DNA of 64,000 bases from Cynocephalus volans (Eukaryota > Chordata > Mammalia > Dermoptera > Cynocephalidae): contig NC_084467.1 in the NCBI RefSeq assembly GCF_027409185.1, forward strand, positions 83,026,501-83,090,500. Reading direction: 5' to 3'. Below are positions 60,593 through 64,000 of the stretch, one piece after another (position 1 is the first letter of the stretch; each line of letters starts with the position of its first letter). Position numbers and translations under genes: made by a program. The notes below the pieces were generated by a model. It saw only the letters and a list, made by a program, of their open reading frames with translations. It ran no database searches and was not told the DNA's origin.

Positions 60593-62720
60593 GAAAATAC
60601 TCTGTTTCAGGTGAGATATATGTGTTGCTCACAGCTGGCCAGGTGAGCCCCAGGGGCTATCTGGTGGTGGCAGCCACAGTGCTGGCCCAGGTGGAGGAAT
60701 GCTATGTAGAGTTGGGGCAGAGAGATAGCAACAAGCTGAGTAACTTGGGAAGAACAGCGATTCCTCTCGTGACTCTTCCCTGAAGACAATTCAGAGGCAT
60801 GGGGTTCCTTTCTCCAGGAAGAGGATAGAGTTATCTCCAACAGAGAAGGAAGGAGTGAGCAGTCCTCCCTGGGGGAAAACTCTGGTGAGCTCTGCATGGG
60901 GGACCCACTGAACACTTTGAGTCTTCTTGGGTCTCATGTCATAGCTCTAATGCTCTCAGGATTCTTATGTCATGGGCTTCAGGACTATTGTCCTAGGTCT
61001 ACTTTTGAAGCAGCCTGGGTCCAGCCACCAGCAGCTATGGAGACTCCTTGCTATGGATTACGGATTATGATATTCCTAATTCCTAATCATAAACAGGTAT
61101 GGATTATGATATTCCTCCTTTGGATTGGAAAAAACTTGGCCCAAAGGAAAAATTGACAGAGGGTCCTCTCACCTCACAGAGTATCTGCCTCCTCTCTTGA
61201 CCAGGGCAGGCACATTCCTCATGTCACCTCAAGCTCAGGGTGGCTCCCTCTGATGCTACACCAGAGATCTTCCTGCTTTTCTGCAGTGTGGCTGTGTCTG
61301 TGTGAGCATCAGCAGGTAAACAAGAGTTCCCAGTGTGTTGCACAAGTAGACTCATAAGGTAATCAAAATCTTTATTTGTATCCCTCAACATTCCTTTATG
61401 CTGTGTACTAATGGTGATCCTCCTTTGCCTCTGGATGAGAACTCCAGCGGGCTCCAAGATTTTTTCCTTACTCTTGGGTAAGGGACAATTCTAGAGGTTT
61501 TAAAGGGCAAATCCTGACATAATTCAGCAGTTAGAATGTCCATTACAAGAGAGCAATGAAAACTCTGAACCTGATAAGATGGCAGACCCTCTTTCTTTCC
61601 CCAATGGGCTGGCTTATCCCCAGTCCCTCTGGAGCTGGCGCACATGGAGGGAAGCAGGGAAAGGCAGGGAAATTCTCACTTCAACTGGGACTGTGATAAG
61701 CTGGCCTCATGCCTGCCGTCATCTAAAGCTGGCTGTCCATCTCTTGGGGTGCTTCATAAGCAATTCACAGGTCCCCTGCCAGGCAGTGCCCTTTGCAGTG
61801 CCAAGTTGGGGCATCTCTATTTTGAGGGGTTGCTGGCATTCCTTTTTCAGCCCTCAGGTATTTATCTCCAACTATGTGTTGCTGAGATCTCTTGGCCACT
61901 CCACTAGGTCCTTAGGACAACATCCAGGATGACTGGACACGAGGTCTCTTTTCTTATAGTCCATTGCCACAACACTACACAGCCCTCCCCCTACAAGCTC
62001 GGGGTGCTGGTCCCCCTGCCACAGCAGCAATCTCCTGGTTGGGCTTCCAAAGCAGATGGTTGGTCTAGCTCTCACCCTGTGGACTTGCAGGTGGAGTCAG
62101 ACCTTGGTCCCCAATTTTAGGGGTCAGATATGAAGCTCTTTGGAGGAAGAGGAGGCAGGTAACCTTCCCTCCCTCAGAGAATAGAGGGGATGCACGTAGC
62201 ACAGCATTCTCCAAATAAACCCTCCCCACAGAATCCTCTCTCCTCCCCACCCTCTTGGCCCTTTTTTATTCTCTATGTGGTGAGGCAGTTCGAGAGTCAT
62301 AGAACAGGTTCTCTGAAGTTTCCTTTGAAAGATATGTGGAGATCTGAAACCTAGGCTAAGATTACAAACATGCTGTGTCTTAGTGCCTAGTCAAAACTTC
62401 AACTTAATATCCTGTTACATAAGTTTATGGATATTGTTTATGCGTTCAAATGCCAATCCTTATATTCCGATAATTTTCAGTTATTTAAAACAAAACCACA
62501 TAGCTCACAGGAGTTTACCTGGTGGAATCAAAATCACTGGAAAGAGGACAGAGTCCCAGATTCAGCCATGAGTGAAAAGCACTTCTCTGCAATACTTCTT
62601 TCAGGACTCCAGGACCTCAGGAGAGCAGATTCATGACCACACCTCTGTCCTCTGTGGCGTGCGGGGAGGGGGATAAAGGGCTGGACTCTACTCATGACTG
62701 GGGAGGAAGGAAGGTAATGA
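60593..62720. other. Intergenic sequence, possibly decayed LTR element, no gene seen
   Basis: No coding feature is supported. Pyrimidine- and CT-rich composition with a short direct repeat (GGATTATGATATTCCT at 61062-61077 and 61101-61116) and an AATAAA near 62214 hints at old LTR-retrotransposon sequence, but I cannot assign it. Confidence 0.35.
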
Positions 62721-62723
62721 AAT

Positions 62724-62880
62724 CTTTTCCTTCCTTCCTTCCTTCCTTCCCTCCTTCCTTCCTTCCTTCCTTCCTTCCTTCCTTCCTTCCTTCCTTCCTT
62801 CCTTCCTTCCTTCCTTCCTTCCTCCCCTCCCTCCCTCCCTCCCTCTCTCCCTCCCTCCTTCCTTCTTTCCTTCCTTCCAT
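62724..62880. repeat. (TTCC)n tetranucleotide array
   Basis: About 155 nt of TTCC/CCTT units with a CCCT-rich degenerate end (62821-62858). The long Pro/Ser/Phe and Lys/Glu/Gly frames across it are products of the repeat. Confidence 0.97.
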
Positions 62881-63415
62881 CCAAAAAAACCCATCAGATT
62901 ACTTCTGTGTTGAATAAGGAAGTCACTATGGCTGTGAGAAGGCATCCTGGTGATAACTAGCCTGTGATAATTAATTATAGTAATGTAAGACTTTGAAAGG
63001 ATAAGTAAGTTACAATATATTCACCTAAATTGGACTTCATATATAAACAATTTTTATTAAAACCCCTGCTTAGAGAAAGAAACATCAGAATTGAAACTTT
63101 GTAGCTCACAATTTTTACTGGTTGCAGAATGACAGATTTGTTTTATTTGTTACTGTTACTGAACAGAAAAAAACATAGGATATTATGTGGTAATTAAAAA
63201 TAATAATGGTCAAGAAATAGAAATTTTAAAATTAAGGCAAGATAAAGCAAATAATATGAGTACTTCTGTAAATAAAATATCTTTAAGAAAAAGAGAGGGG
63301 CTGGAAAAGGGTCCTGATGTTGGTTTGGGTGGGTGCAGGTGTGGAAGCAGGGTGAATGGCAGGGAGGTCTTTCTGCTCTCCCAGCCTTCTGCTCGCTCTT
63401 TCAGAAGCAGCAGCA
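62881..63415. other. Intergenic sequence, no gene seen
   Basis: AT-rich, no repeat family recognised. Confidence 0.4.
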
Positions 63416-63419
63416 ACGG

Positions 63420-63655
63420 TATGGTTAGGGGCATGGATTCCAGAGTCAGCCAGAACTGGATTGGATCCCAGTACTGCCTCTGATGAGCTGTGTAACCTTG
63501 GGCTAGTATTTCACTTCCTTGAACCTCAGGTTCTCCTTCAGGAAAATGAGAGTGTCACTTACGTCACATTGTACAGGGTAATAATGAGATGTAAAGTGAT
63601 TGTACAGTGACTGGCATGTGGTGAGCTCTCCATAAGTAATAGCAGTTGTTGTTTC
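63420..63655 (+). mobile_element. MIR SINE
   Basis: GGCATGGATTCCAGAGTCAG, GATGAGCTGTGTAACCTTGG and ACTGGCATGTGGTGAGCTCT run along the MIR consensus. Confidence 0.85.
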
Positions 63656-64000
63656 TGCCCCTATGCATGCTATGTCTTACAATAAATCAGGAGAACTTTG
63701 GAGAAAACATGCATGTTGAAGCACCCTGGTAAAAATATGACAAAGCCTCCCAACCCTGAGCTGGAAAAGAAGGGAGGTAGAAAAGGTATCTCCTGATCAT
63801 ATTCTATGTGTCAGAGTCTTTTTAAAGAGCAGTTTAAAAGAGCTTTCTCATTTGATATTCAGAGTCACTGTATGACTTTGGTAGTTTCAAAGAAAAAGAA
63901 TCAGGGCTCAGAAATGTTTCAGTTTGGTTTAGGTTTGGATGCCTGCGGCAGAAAATCCTACAGAAATAATAAACCTAAAGTAATAAAGTAAAGTAAAAAG

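Noticed and set aside
62633-62945. Long Pro/Ser/Phe and Lys/Glu/Gly repeat proteins
   Set aside because: Translation of a tetranucleotide repeat, not a gene.

Overview
This is a placental-mammal nuclear DNA window carrying one recognisable protein-coding gene. The gene is coagulation factor III (tissue factor, F3), on the minus strand, with six exons between about 21.64 kb (5' end) and about 11.53 kb (3' end). I could place every splice site. All introns are GT-AG. The coding exons are 100, 103, 200, 179, 160 and 137 nt, which join in frame to a 292-residue type I membrane receptor. That is three residues shorter than the 295-residue human protein, because of an in-frame gap just after the signal peptide.

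The promoter lies in a CpG island (about 21.17-22.19 kb). It keeps the known tissue-factor layout on the minus strand: a TATA box, GC boxes of the Sp1/Egr-1 type, one kappaB-like site and two AP-1 sites. The 3' UTR ends at an AATAAA signal and carries AU-rich elements just upstream of it. This fits an inducible gene with a short-lived mRNA.

The rest is intergenic or intronic sequence filled with transposable-element remains. It holds two related 5'-truncated LINE-1 copies (1.44-3.16 kb and 58.49-60.57 kb, both minus strand, each with a visible target-site duplication), an older L1 inserted inside a MaLR-type LTR (48.57-49.91 kb), and a MaLR provirus remnant with internal region (8.75-10.8 kb). 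It also holds other MaLR LTRs, L2, MIR, hAT and short palindromic DNA-transposon fragments, and several microsatellites.

Four SINEs are built from a tRNA-Ile-like unit (one monomer, three with two tRNA-like units). This kind of SINE is known from colugos (CYN SINEs), so a dermopteran such as Galeopterus is my favoured source. A horseshoe-bat-type lineage is the main alternative. The assignment is an inference from memory of SINE families.

The most interesting unexplained signal is a 200-nt exon-like segment on the plus strand at 54,524-54,723. It has a strong polypyrimidine-AG acceptor, a GT donor and 66 uninterrupted, highly charged codons, about 33 kb upstream of F3. I do not recognise the peptide. 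I found no bacterial-style system, CRISPR array or structural RNA gene.
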